From Pseudofabraea citricarpa (taxonomy: Eukaryota; Ascomycota; Leotiomycetes; Helotiales; Dermateaceae): a stretch of 64,000 nt of DNA. Numbering within the stretch: the first letter of the stretch is position 1; each line of letters starts with the position of its first letter. Made by a program: the position numbers and the translations under genes. The stretch lies in assembly GCA_029641185.1 (NCBI GenBank), contig JAPWGK010000003.1, forward strand, positions 310,001-374,000, in the 5' to 3' direction. This document shows positions 35,101-46,015 of the stretch, in pieces. Below the pieces are notes generated by a model. That model saw nothing but the letters and a program-made list of their open reading frames with translations. It made no database searches and was not told where the DNA came from.

Positions 35101-35315
35101 TGCTTGACAGGGACCAAGAACGACCTGGGTTGATAGATTCGTTTGGCCCATAGATAGTTGCGAATGACGAGGAACATGCCAAACTGGACGGCGAAGAGGA
35201 CAAAACCAGCGGCCAAAGAGATAGCAAAGGTCGTGATTGTTGTGCCTTCTCTACCCTGTGCTGATCCTGCAGCGCCATTGATGGTTCCGTTGAGGATGCT
35301 TGAGATGCCGGACAT
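32182..35315 (-). CDS. CSC1/OSCA/TMEM63-type calcium-permeable channel (DUF221; Phm7/Rsn1-like)
   Basis: This is a multi-pass channel of the OSCA/TMEM63 family that responds to osmotic or mechanical stress. Exons on the minus strand are 35315-33302 and 33251-32182 (1027 aa) with a 50-nt intron. Three N-terminal helices are followed by a large cytosolic RNA-recognition-like domain (STTVLIQDIPENLCNEEALEELYGDF). Next come AFVQFNSQKAAHLACQSVAD and the DUF221 membrane core: ISPGDINWASLNLSWRSRYLRFG, then LPPVIQVIVLSGPLPILLRLL, then NFYVIGHVNTPDSVFQKLSW. After the core an acidic, disordered tail of about 200 residues leads to a C-terminal PHM7_ext-like domain (FMHPVLREPKPSVWIPMDELGVSDDE). The intron joins VIG-LVYSTIAPLMLLF. 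Which of the fungal paralogues (CSC1, PHM7, RSN1) it corresponds to cannot be decided by eye. Confidence 0.9.
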
Positions 35316-36162
35316 TGTGGTGCTGGCAGATGTGTTGTCGCATGTTGCTGCTGGAGCTCGTGGAGGTACAGAATGGCGATATAGAGAACAGATTGATTAG
35401 GGCAACCAGGAAGCCAGAGCCAGGAAGCCAGGAAGCCAGGGCACACTCGCGCCGTACTTAGGACGCTGGCGTAACTGTAAAGGAGAACCTTGGAAGTTAG
35501 ATTATTCGACCCCTGGAGTAGCGCCTCCAGATCGCCACAACACAAACAGCGCAGGAGCGAGAATGCGAGAATGCTTAGTCAGGGTCTATCCCAGCGCCTG
35601 CTTCGTCCTCGTCGCAATAGTATCAACTAAATCATGCCATGGTGTTTTAGGTCTGGAGCAGAAACAATGTATTGATTGAATTCGTGAGAGAAGAACTATT
35701 GTCTCGTATTCTTAGGAACAATTCTCTAGGGATTTGTTTCCAACTGGCTGGAATGTAACTTTAAAATTGTATCTTAGGAATATAAAATATTTGTAATTTG
35801 GATCTTAGTAATTTGTGTTGTAATCTATAGGTATGTTATAACGACTCATAATTGTGTTTCCTAGTATAAACCAATCTAAAACAGAATAGGAATAATTCGG
35901 CGCGGTCGCATGTGACTTACCAACATATCGATCGTCACTTGACTCACCTAGCGCTGACCATCCTCACCCACATATCATCAATCGCACATTAATCCAGCAC
36001 ACAGTGTCTCTCGTTCTGAACTATGCTAATATTGCGAATCACCCGAGGAGCGATTTATAACCGAGATAACTATTTGCGTCATTTCTAGTATTTTAGGAGT
36101 TCAACCACTTTGTCACAACTACACATGGTTTTGTACATTTAGAGAAACCTCTTCTGTTCATT
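35316..36162. other. 0.85-kb divergent intergenic region
   Basis: Promoter space between the CSC1-like gene (minus) and the HET gene (plus). Near 35402-35444 the 10-bp phrase CAGGAAGCCA is repeated several times. The sequence turns AT-rich after 35640. No gene seen. Confidence 0.5.
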
Positions 36163-37926
36163 ATGCTCAATCCAGGAGAAATCCGGCTCCTGCATATTGT
36201 GCCCGGAGACGGATCTCAAATCGCATGCAACATCTCAGTCGTATCATTGGACTCGTCTCCACCGTACCATGCCCTTTCGTACACATGGGGCAGTCAGGAT
36301 CTGTCTCACGAAATCACCGTTTCCGGGGAGCCCTACCGTGTAACATCAAATCTGTATGGCGCATTAAAACATCTCCGCTATGATGACCAAGAGCGGACTA
36401 TTTGGATCGACGCTATCTGCATCAACCAGCGCGACGACGCCGAGCGAACTGCCCAAGTGAAGATGATGGCCGATATATATCGCCGTGCAGAACAGGTCAT
36501 CATGTGGGTAGGCGAGGAGACCGAATTTGACGGCATGGCATTTGCGCTTCTAGAGCAGCTCAAAGGCATCTTCGAGGAGCATGGGCACGTCGATTTTGAT
36601 TTCCAGCAAACGGGCCCCAGCGGGACAACGAATCCAGGCTACGGGCTGCCAAATACAGGCGCGACGGATTGGATTGCACTCGCTCGATTGTTTCTGAGGC
36701 CCTACTTTGAAAGAATTTGGGTTGTTCAAGAGGTAGTTATGGCGACGAAGGCAATTCTGGTATGTGGATCATTCAAGATTGAATGGCAGGTTATCAGGGA
36801 TCTTGCGAGGAGCTTGCAGAAGGGTGGTTCTCTTGGGAACTTGGAGTATGAGGAGACAGCTTCGGGGATAGTGTCGGTAAACGTTATGGCGGATCTGAAG
36901 GCAGGTAGTGGCATAGATCTCCTGTCGTTGCTCGTTAAAACCAGAGCATACAAGGCGACCGAGTCGGTGGACAAAGTCTTTGCTCTCATGAACCTAGCAT
37001 CGAATCTTCAGGATTGTGGGGTCAAAGTCGATTACTCAGTCACAGCACCCGAAGTTTGGCAGAAACTTGCTATACATAGTCTTGCTGTGCACAAGAGTCT
37101 TTTGTGTTTATCTAACGCGGGAATGTATTCTTCGTCTCAGCAATCCTGGGTTCCGGACTGGAGTGATGCAGATGAACATCGTGGCTGTCTCGCACTTTAT
37201 GGAAAGGACCGCTTCAGAGCTTCTGGAGATACAAAGGCCTCACTTAGCATCTCCGACGACTCCCAGACCCTCACTGTGCAGGGTTTTATCGTCGACACTA
37301 TTGCTGTTGTGGCGCCCAGCATCAGAAAGTCCATACCAAGAGCGAGAACCACTGGGCCTCTTATTTGGTTTGAGCCCGGAGAAGAACAAGCACGAGCTTT
37401 GAAAGAAGCCACAGAAGTACAGGCCGCTATAGCAGCTACCGCATCCGCCTTCCAATACAGTGAAGGTGTTTCTCGCCACAGAGAACTCGTACGGACGTTA
37501 TGCTGTGATATACTTACAACGGGAGAGGCAGCCAATATTGACGATGCGTTCAAATTCTACCAGTGGTTCCTGACATTCTCGAGTCGCATTCCTCTAGCCC
37601 CCGGCGCGGACGCCGAGGCCCTGGTGCGAGAGGCAGATGCTGCAAAGCCACCCGATGTTAGGATGGAGCAGTTTATGCATTCTGTGGTTTTGTTCGGGAC
37701 AGGTAGAAGCGTATGTGCAACCAAAAATGGTGATCTTGGGCGTGTCCCATTTGGCACCCAAGCCGGGGATCTGGTATGCATTTTCAAAGGCGCCGTGGTG
37801 CCACATCTACTAAGGCCTGAAAACGGCCACTATAAGCTTGTGGGAGAATGCTATATAAATGGGATCATGTACGGGCAGGCATTAGAAAGGCAGGATTTAG
37901 TAGAGCAGAAGTTTGAGATTAGATAA
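36163..37926 (+). CDS. Heterokaryon incompatibility (HET) domain protein
   Basis: Cytosolic HET-domain protein (PF06985 type), a fungal allorecognition and cell-death factor related to TIR-like folds. It has a single exon of 587 aa. The HET core starts at the N-terminus: LLHIVPGDGS, YHALSYTWGS (about 35-45), and LYGALKHLRY. It continues with IWIDAICINQRDDAERTAQVKMMADIYRRAEQVIMWVGEE (about 79-119). The second conserved block is ARLFLRPYFERIWVVQEVVMATKAILVCG (about 175-205). The remainder (about 210-587) is the variable C-terminal part with no recognised repeat, kinase or NACHT domain. Motif completeness suggests an intact gene. It stands next to AT-rich sequence and another, broken, HET gene about 5 kb away, typical of variable regions. 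Confidence 0.92.
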   Translation: MLNPGEIRLLHIVPGDGSQIACNISVVSLDSSPPYHALSYTWGSQDLSHEITVSGEPYRVTSNLYGALKHLRYDDQERTIWIDAICINQRDDAERTAQVKMMADIYRRAEQVIMWVGEETEFDGMAFALLEQLKGIFEEHGHVDFDFQQTGPSGTTNPGYGLPNTGATDWIALARLFLRPYFERIWVVQEVVMATKAILVCGSFKIEWQVIRDLARSLQKGGSLGNLEYEETASGIVSVNVMADLKAGSGIDLLSLLVKTRAYKATESVDKVFALMNLASNLQDCGVKVDYSVTAPEVWQKLAIHSLAVHKSLLCLSNAGMYSSSQQSWVPDWSDADEHRGCLALYGKDRFRASGDTKASLSISDDSQTLTVQGFIVDTIAVVAPSIRKSIPRARTTGPLIWFEPGEEQARALKEATEVQAAIAATASAFQYSEGVSRHRELVRTLCCDILTTGEAANIDDAFKFYQWFLTFSSRIPLAPGADAEALVREADAAKPPDVRMEQFMHSVVLFGTGRSVCATKNGDLGRVPFGTQAGDLVCIFKGAVVPHLLRPENGHYKLVGECYINGIMYGQALERQDLVEQKFEIR

Positions 37927-39009
37927 GTATCTTAGCAGGAAGACAAAAAGCTGACAATATCTCTAGAGAAGAATGCTCAATATGGCCACTAATCCATTTC
38001 TGCAAACAAGCTTCCACTGAGGCCGTATTATTGACACAACCTATATAGCCATTTATATCATAAGAAGTTGTAGCAAAATAGCTTGCTAGATAGACGAGAA
38101 CTTATAGTAGAACGTATTTTATCGAACAACGGTAAGTAACATAAAAAATGTGGTCTCTGTAATTCTTTGGCAATAAGAATATAAGCCATCTTATAATTGA
38201 AGCGTGACCTTGACTTCGTCCTCTAAGTCATAATACATGGCACGGAGCTAAGTGAGCATGATGACTAGTATGCGTGGAGAGATAACTCGTTCCTTAATAC
38301 ACAGCTACTCGTAAGCTAATCTAACTTCTCTATATCGTTCGTGGCTTTCGTTTACCTACCAAAGCAGGTATAATTATAGTCATTTATAGTAGTCTTTTAT
38401 TAGCAGAGCCTGTATCTGACTAAAATTCGTTACCGATAGAGGATCGATTACTAGGTATTCTGCTAGTTACAGTAAACATATTATAGTGTAACAATTATAG
38501 TAGATGGTAGAAATAGGAATAGGTTAGAGTCGATTAAGATAAAGAAATAGAATTATTTAGAATTAGGATTATTATATTTATAAGATTCAGATACTAGGAT
38601 ATTTTAGTTTTAGTGGATTAGCAGCTACGTTCAGAAAAGCGGATACCTCGATCGGGTATTAGTATTAAAGCTAAGGCTCCTACGGGCCATAGCACCTATA
38701 TGGTATTAAGTCTCAACAGTTTGAGGTACTATTTGAGTAATTAACTGTATATTGAAACGCTGTGGAAAGTGATGTGATAAAGTCAGGAATTTATACTGCA
38801 AAGGATTAAGAAATAATTTTCGATTAAAGAGGTAGTATTACTATGCCTCTATCTAGAATACATGTTCCTTTTGGGGTGCCTCCACCGTAGAAGGTGTAAG
38901 GAATCTTTCCCCATAAGATACGTTGAGTCGTTGACTATGCCCTGAGTAGCGATAATAGAGCAGCCACCACATATCTACCAGCAAGTGCAAGCTAATACAC
39001 ATCTAGAGG
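37927..39009. other. 1.1-kb AT-rich island
   Basis: Rich in TA steps and short TATAGTA-like words, with no open frame of note. This is the look of old, mutated repeat sequence. No terminal repeats or transposase remnant could be recognised. Confidence 0.5.
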
Positions 39010-40477
39010 TTACTCTGTAAGAAGCTTCATATCCCTGATCGATGTCTGAAGTTGGATATCTGCGATAACCCTCGAAATCTCAGTCGCGAATGCAAAGCCT
39101 CCATGCAACTCTTCACCGAATGGATCAGATGCAAACAATAATGCTGCAAGCTCTCCCTTTGCGTTCAGGGCTACGGAACCAGAATCACCCGACTCGCAAA
39201 ATGGAACGCCTTTTTCGCCAAAGATAGCGAACGACTTCGAAGTTTCTCCTTGCGCTTGGCATGCAAAGTGATATGAAAGACACTCGTTTACATATCCAAT
39301 AGCCCAACCTGTTGTTCGCCCGTATTTAATTACCATTTCACCAGTCTGTAAAGGAACATTGCTTATAGCTGTGATCGACGATGGGACATGCTCGAATGCG
39401 GCTTCAACTTTAAGTTTTATGCGAGGCGTAAAATCTGGAAGCTATAAACAGATGTTAGTGACTGCAGTTGCTTAATATCCTCTGAAGACTTACGGTATTC
39501 GGAGAAGAAAAGTCCTGAGTAAGAGCCGCAAGTCCCCAATTCATTTGGTGGCCACTATTATCCGAACGCCATCCTGAAGTTGAAACACAACTTGCTAGAG
39601 ACCAAGTTGGATTTTCTTGTACCAGAACTGCCAAATCCTTTTGGAGAGATCCAACTTGTGCGGAAAGGGTTTCGATCGCTCTTTCAAGCTCTGTTGCGAA
39701 TGCTCGTTCCAAGAATCGGTTGACGAGTTGTTCTTTCATCCGACCGATTCTTTGGTTCAAGGCTTCAATTGCATCCGCACGAGAACGGTGACTAAACGCG
39801 ATATCTTGTGGAGACGGGCAAGAAATATTTGCCGAAGGGTTGTTTTGATGATTTGTCAATAGAACTTTGATAAAGTCGCCGCTTTCTAATTTAGCTTCGA
39901 AGAACGCGCCAGCTGAACCTGATGAATCTGAGTTATAGCATCCAATGGATCCGCCAGGGTGAATATTTTGAAGGAATGGAGGACCCTCAATATACATGCC
40001 CCCGGACCCGGTTGTACTGCAAGGAATGATCTCAACGATCTCAACAGTAAGATCCATTGGCAAGGAGAAACCTGAAGATCCAGAGCTGATAACGTACAGT
40101 CTTAGGTATTCTTCATAGATTCTGTTTGCAAGAGCCACTCCATCAGTTGTACTGAGGATGCCAGCTTTGACATGAAGAAGCACCACTACCGGATCTTCTG
40201 TATCAACATTCCCAGCGTGCCCAATCCGACAACAGTTCAAATGGCGGAATATATTTTCCGTGTTAAGAAGCTGGATAGCTCCCGTAAGATCGTCCCATAG
40301 GTTGACTATGGCATGGTTTTTGCCGACACAGGAAATGTGCTTAGGAGAGTATGGCTGCATTGGTTGATATGGTTGAGCGATTGGAAGGTTGGGCTTTGTC
40401 GTAGCAACTAAGCTCCAGCTAGTGGTGATGCCAGTAAAGTAAAGGCGATTCGAAAAAGTACTTCCGTGCAACTCCAT
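39010..40477 (-). CDS. Uncharacterised protein with trypsin-like GDSG motif (PA-clan-like)
   Basis: No named family is recognised. Exons on the minus strand are 40477-39494 and 39441-39010 (471 aa). The C-terminal segment (about 360-450) looks like the second half of a chymotrypsin-fold domain. VIKYGRTTGWAIGYVNE is followed by GVPFCESGDSGSVALNAKGELAALLFAS, with the GDSG serine near residue 415. I do not see a clear His-Asp pair upstream, so catalysis is unproven. The middle has a coiled-coil stretch (ALNQRIGRMKEQLVNRFLERAFATELERAIETLSAQVGSL), suggesting oligomerisation. No signal peptide is visible, so the protein is probably intracellular. Similar fungal proteins are known to me only as hypothetical, and some PA-clan domains occur as effectors beside immunity-type genes. 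The Met at 40477 is the first ATG in frame. Confidence 0.7.
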
Positions 40478-42249
40478 TGTCAGATATTGCGCTGAGAGAC
40501 AGTGGATGAATGGGTTGTGCGAAAGGGTTAAGGTGTGTTGAAGGGAGAGGCTCTGTAGTCGCAGGCAGCTCAATAGATACGCGCAGCTTAGGGTTTAGGT
40601 CACGCGATAGAAGTTGATATGTCACGTTGTTAGCTCTGTCTATCAGTTTAATCTAGTTTTCTCATATGCAAAAATCGTGCAAGCCCGAGCAAAAGAACCA
40701 CCACGTGTATCCATAAGAATATCATTATCATTTACTTTTCGGCAAATACCTGAAATAGCACCCTAAACAGTTTCATATACCTCTAATAACACCTATATAG
40801 TGCTATTAGGGTGTTATAATTGGTAGTATAGTTACAAGTGCCTTCTATAGCTTCGCGTATCTGAACGTACGTACGTGCGGCCCTGTAAAGATCTACTAAT
40901 ATTCGTAATAGATCCACTTACATAATATCTTATAAAGATCAAAGCTATTAAAGGGCTAGTTATATTTAACTAATCAAAATCGGCTCCTTTATATTATCAA
41001 ATAATTATATAGCTATATAACATATCGTCGTCTAGTTATGTGGTTTCTTTCGACAAATATAAGCGACTGAGCAAGCGCGTTATTAGCTAATATCACGTCG
41101 GTAGCTTGAGCAAATATCAGAGGGTTTAAAGACTCGAGGCTCTTAATCCCTTGTTTAGATCCCGCCTACTAAAACAACCTTGTTATCGGTTGACTGTAAT
41201 TAATGGGACGATGGGCACCATATAATCACTCTATGAATATAGTGCTCGTTTCGAAAGTATTGTCTTACAAATACACCACTTATTAATCCAAAAATAGCGA
41301 AGCTGTGGGTTTTGAGTAAGCAAGACAATATATTGAGAATTCTGGGGCAGAGTTAAAACTGTCTTGCGCCTATTGCTCGATGTCATCTCGAGTCAACTTG
41401 ATGGGATTCATGGGAAGACCTTCCCCTAACAGTAGCTTCGTGTAATGTAGGCATACCTTTTCCCGCCTCTTGTCTTCCAAAATACTTCAGATATGCCATT
41501 TTATAGTGAGAGATCTATGATCTATCACTTGCATTGAGAGAAGCTTCTCGCTGAAAGGTGGATAGTTGAAAAAGTTACGTCGGGAACGCTTAATAAAATA
41601 GCTACCTAATTGCTGCTTGGCTACCTTAAGGGCATGGTTGGGGTTTTGTAAAGAGCATAGCCGGGAGCGAATATACTGAGAGGCACCTAGTAACATATAT
41701 TACCGTCGCAAGTTATTAGGCTTCCGCCATATCACGTGTACGCTAGCCAGCATATATAGCTCTTGCCCTGCAGAGTCTCCCAATCAACATCATCATCATC
41801 ATGCAACACGCCAGAACACTTATATCGCTCCTCTACGGTGACGGTTATCAAAGAAGCCAGATGGGATCATCGCCGTCAGTGTCCCAGTGCCTAATCTAAA
41901 ACTTTGCTGAAAGAACAGTTGGAACGAGTAGTAAAAATTAGATCTGAGAATGTGGAGCAGTATGGGTTATCTGCCAGAAATTATGCTCAGTTTCCCATTC
42001 CACCAAGTTTGGTGCCTCCAGCCTGTTTCTTGGCAAATCTCACATAGTCGTTGAGACTCGAAGTCCCACTTCAAACGTGGCGGGTAAACAATTGTCAATT
42101 TTCCAAAATCGAGAGCATGAGAGGAAGAATATCTATCTACTCAAGTTATCCTTGAACTTCTAGTGGAACTTTGTTAAGTTTAATGATGGAGGAAGAATTG
42201 AGCATTGGAAAGTTTGTGGGTTCACTTGAACTTGACTTCTACAATCACT
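40478..42249. other. 1.8-kb AT-rich, gene-poor region
   Basis: Mostly AT-rich sequence with TA-rich words between 40640 and 41700. A short CAT microsatellite lies near 41790. Frames on both strands are short and broken. It probably consists of decayed repeats between the GDSG protein gene and the HET pseudogene. Confidence 0.5.
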
Positions 42250-44559
42250 TCAAACTAACCTGATTATTCTTAGGATACTTCTACAACAGAAGATTATAGT
42301 CCTCCTGACGATGAGGACTATACTGATGATAGCTACGATAGCGAAGACGAGTTTGATAAGCATAACAAAGTGGCAAATATCGGGACACAACATTGGATGA
42401 CATCCTTGACGACAAGCCTACAGATCCGAAGACCCCAGCTTCAGCTCTCTGCAAATACTGTCAAAACATTTTCGATAACTGGCCATGGAAACATAACTCA
42501 GAAAGTGATAACAACGTGTCAATAATTCCCCACTGGTGAGATCCCCTAGCCGTAGAAGGCTTGCTCACTGTATGATACATTTTGCAGAGCCTGGTACGGT
42601 GTCGAGGGAAGCATTGACAAGAAGATGAAAGAGCTCTGGGGAAAGACTTTTGCAGACTACGAAGACAGGTTTGCTCCCGAGGGGACAGTTACATTGCTAA
42701 AGGCAACCGCAGAGGAGGAGTAGAATACCGATGATGTGTGGGTCCTCGAGCTACCATTTAGAATTCCTCGCGTCAACTGGTCCCAAGTAATCTTGAAACT
42801 GCTGCCCTTGAATAAGACACTTCCTATTACATTGAATTTATGTATGATGATAACACAATTCTAGGTAAATTTGAGAGATCAATCATGAATACAGATATTT
42901 CTATGGATACCGAGAACTCTTTGCCTATAGCAAAATGGTGGTCACTGGTTTGAAAGATGTAAAGATGCCTACCCGGAGTGCAGAGTCAGCAACAGAATCC
43001 CCTTTTGTCTAAGTCGCCTTCTGTGTATCGGAGAAGACCCTCCGAGGCTTCGTATAAGAAGTCGTCTCAGAGACCCACCAGAATATGCTGCGATGAGCCA
43101 TTGTTAGGGAAAGACGAATTTTCAAACTTTGCAAACCGAGAATTTGTCTTCATTCCAGGATGAAATCCCTTCCGCGGCACTCTCTAGGACTTTTCAAGAG
43201 GCAGTATATACGGCCAGATACTCAGGAATCAAGTACCTATGGATTGACTCTCTATGCATATCCAAAATGATGCCCGTGACGCAAGTAAGCTTTTCAGAAG
43301 ACAGCCACTGTCTGAGATCTTATTATTATCGTTAACTTCGCTGCCACTAAATATGTAACAACTCTTAGATTTTCTTGTTACACTTGCCTCCATGGAGGCT
43401 GACTTTGAAATGTTATTGGGCAAATGAAGCATCGAAAATAAGCGAAATATATGCTGGTTCTATAATCACCTTGTCGGCATCTAGAGCTGCAGATGGCAGC
43501 AAGGGCATGTTCTTTGATCGGATGTCAACCTGCAAATATCAGGTATGGATAGGGGAAGACGAAGAAAGAACATTATATCAGTGCTGCGCACAGAGATATA
43601 CTGCACAGCTTATGGAGTCGCCACTAGAGACTCGAGGCTGGTGCTTACAAGAACGAATACTCCCCGGACGGACATTGCACTTCACGAACAAAGAGCTTGT
43701 CTGGGAATGCCATCAGAAAGGAGCAACGGAGATCTTTCCATCAGGGATACCCAGAGCGGTAGACGAGGGGAGCAGCGGTAGAACGGTTTCTAAAAAGCCC
43801 ATAACGAGAGATATGTGGCCGATATTCGTCGGTGAATATTCCCGGCGCTGTCTGACCTTCCAGAGCGATAAATTGATTGCCATAGCTGGTCTGGCAAAGA
43901 AAATCAAGGCCCAGACAAATGATGAGTATTGCGCAGGCCTGTGACGCGAAGACCTGGAATCTCAACTTTTCTGGCATGCTGGTAGTGATCATGAGAGACC
44001 GCCAGCCTTGTCAACTGCAGTGCCAAGCTGGTCGTGGACATCGTATGACTCTCTTGTCGCTTACGGCAGTCCAAGTCGTTCGAAACCCATGAACGCACAG
44101 ATTCAGAAGGTTGATCTAACGTATTTACAAGATGATCCTTTCGGCACGGTATCTCGAGGGGCACTCTATATCCGCTGTGAAGTACTCTTCCGTGGGAGCA
44201 TACATGTAAAGCACTGGCAGACTGCAGATACAAACCCTTGTTTTGGAATACACATCGCTGGCCAAAAAGTGGATATACTTCGCATTCTAGACTACTTACC
44301 AGAGGTCGACACTACAGTCGACACGTACATTCTGCCGTTCAATGGCTTCGGAAGTCATAAATATATAGAGGGATTGCTACTTCGCCCAACGGGACATTAT
44401 GCCAACCTGGCTTTTCACATTCGCCGTATTGAAAATAACTGTCCTTCTGATGGCCGGTTAATTGCTGTAAAAGAGCCTTCGTTAAGAATTATTCTGAGGG
44501 AGGGAGAAGAATCTGTGTCATGCTCCAAGAACCAGAGCCTCGCAATCGAGCATGGGTAA
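42250..44559 (+). pseudogene. Broken HET-domain gene
   Basis: Parts of a second, more typical HET protein can be followed on the plus strand. There is a Cys-containing N-terminal block (ALCKYCQNIF near 42450) and WYGVEGSIDKKM (about 42592). The HET core is TFQEAVYTARYSGIKYLWIDSLCI (about 43190-43260), then ASKISEIYAGSIITLSASRAADG and ETRGWCLQERILPGRTLHF. Breaks seen: an in-frame TAG at 42721-42723; a frameshift by about one base near 43257-43263, just after the WIDSLCI motif; and a TGA at 43942-43944 inside an otherwise continuous frame (43375-44559) at a place where the family normally has tryptophan. The last is what a G-to-A transition would produce. Splicing cannot remove all three without losing the core. 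The 5' end is uncertain. Confidence 0.75.
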
Positions 44560-44704
44560 TTCAATACTATTGAAAATAAATTACATGTCAAAGATATGAC
44601 AGCCTCTTGCCCTTTCAAGAACTAGCAGAGAAAGTGCAAACCAGACCAAGACAAGTCATCAAACCCAAAAATGGTTCAAACACATACAATACAAAACCCA
44701 TCTG

Positions 44705-45295
44705 TCAATTCCATTCCACGTTTCCGTCGGCCTTTTTGATAAAGTACCTCTTGTAAGTGGGGCTCCAGATCCAGTCTGAGGTTACTTTTACCGGCGGATC
44801 TACACGGAATTCAGTGTTCCCGTTGACCGTACGATACGAGAGCCCCTCCTCCTTCAAGTAGCACCACTTCTCGGGGCCTGCACTGCTAGTGGCTGCTTGA
44901 GAAGATGAGCCCTCTCCAGTATTATCGGAATCTGGAAGATCTACTATGGCGTTGGTATTTTTGTAGGCCTCCTTCAACTGCGCTTGGAGTTCCGCCTCAT
45001 TGAAGTTGACTTGAGAAAATCGGAACCCGGCGAGGATTTTATGGGTTGTTTTGTGGCCACTGCCCGTGTTGCCCTTCTTGAGAAAGTCCTTTGCGCCGGG
45101 ATCCTTGGCGTTCTTGTTGACTTGAAGATAGGCAATAGCCATGCCAGGGTTCTTGAAGTCTCTATGAACGTCGATGCGTACGTCTTGGGTCTTCACAACG
45201 TTACTGATGTGGGTGGTGTTTGCACCCCAGTTGAAAACCATTTTTTTGGCGGTAGCAAGGGGAGCTATCCCTCTGCAACAGTCTTTCAACCCCAT
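44705..45295 (-). CDS. Uncharacterised protein (orphan)
   Basis: I do not recognise a family. It is a single-exon frame of 196 aa from ATG 45295. A second in-frame ATG at 45241 (MVFNWGANTTHISNVV) is also in good context and would give 178 aa. There is no signal peptide or membrane helix. Residues about 130-150 are Ser/Thr/Gly-rich (GEGSSSQAATSSAG) and divide the protein in two. The second part (EKWCYLKEEGLSYRTV to TYKRYFIKKADGNVEWN) is rich in Trp and Tyr and may be a small beta domain. The sequence is protein-like, with even composition and no repeats, and fairly hydrophilic. It sits between the broken HET gene and the Aim9-type kinase gene. Expression is not shown by sequence. Confidence 0.5.
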   Translation of the reverse strand: MGLKDCCRGIAPLATAKKMVFNWGANTTHISNVVKTQDVRIDVHRDFKNPGMAIAYLQVNKNAKDPGAKDFLKKGNTGSGHKTTHKILAGFRFSQVNFNEAELQAQLKEAYKNTNAIVDLPDSDNTGEGSSSQAATSSAGPEKWCYLKEEGLSYRTVNGNTEFRVDPPVKVTSDWIWSPTYKRYFIKKADGNVEWN

Positions 45296-46015
45296 ATTGG
45301 CTTGGAGAATATGAGTCGGACAGTGAACGGCTGGCGTGAGTCAAGATGTCTGAGGACAAAAATGTGAGAAAATAGCAGGTACGTATGGATCGAATGGCAA
45401 AAGTAGGTAAAAGAAAGTTTTTGGAAGTTTGAGATGACTGAATAGTGTGCTTCAATGTCAAGAAATACTGCTTCTTATATACCTGGGAAATACTCGCAGC
45501 TGGGCACGTTGGATGGAGCTCTCCGGCAACGTTGGCGCCTGGGTCACGGAGAACGGCCTAGCTAGGTGAGACCTCTTTTAACGCTTTGGGGGGAAGCCAC
45601 TCATGGGCTCAAAAGGCACCAGCTCGTCTCCAACAGCCATGGTTGAGGAGTTGGACGAGTTGGACGAGTTGGACGAGTTGGATGAGTTGGACAGTGACTA
45701 ACCATGCTTTGTGTTGGAGCTCAAGTTGGCTTGCGTGTACGAATACGAACAACCAACCACTATTTGTAGTACTCATGGTGTTGATTCAGGCATCAATTCG
45801 TCTTCGAAGATCTGACATGAGTCAAGAAATCATGAATCAAGTACCATTGGGTGCGAATGAGAAGTTGTTCGACTGTTGGACTGTTGCCGCTCTGGGGCTT
45901 GGCGAACTTAGCGCGAAATCTACATTAGTGGGCCTTTGGTAAGGTTGGTGCCTGATCAAAGCGCCCTATGTTACCACAACCTACACCTGCACTTTCGAGA
46001 ATTGGGACAGGAAGT
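45296..46015. other. 0.7-kb divergent intergenic with a 9-bp repeat
   Basis: It contains five TTGGACGAG-type units at about 45648-45690, mostly perfect. No gene is seen; a 118-codon plus frame crosses the repeat but has no family features. Confidence 0.5.
45648..45690. repeat. 9-bp tandem repeat (TTGGACGAG)n
   Basis: Four to five near-perfect units, the last with one transition. Confidence 0.85.

Noticed and set aside
34925..35545. 206-codon minus-strand frame
   Set aside because: Overlaps the first exon of the CSC1-like channel in another frame; composition is that of a shadow.
45586..45942. 118-codon plus frame with WTSWTSW repeats
   Set aside because: The repeats come from the 9-bp minisatellite; the rest is not protein-like.
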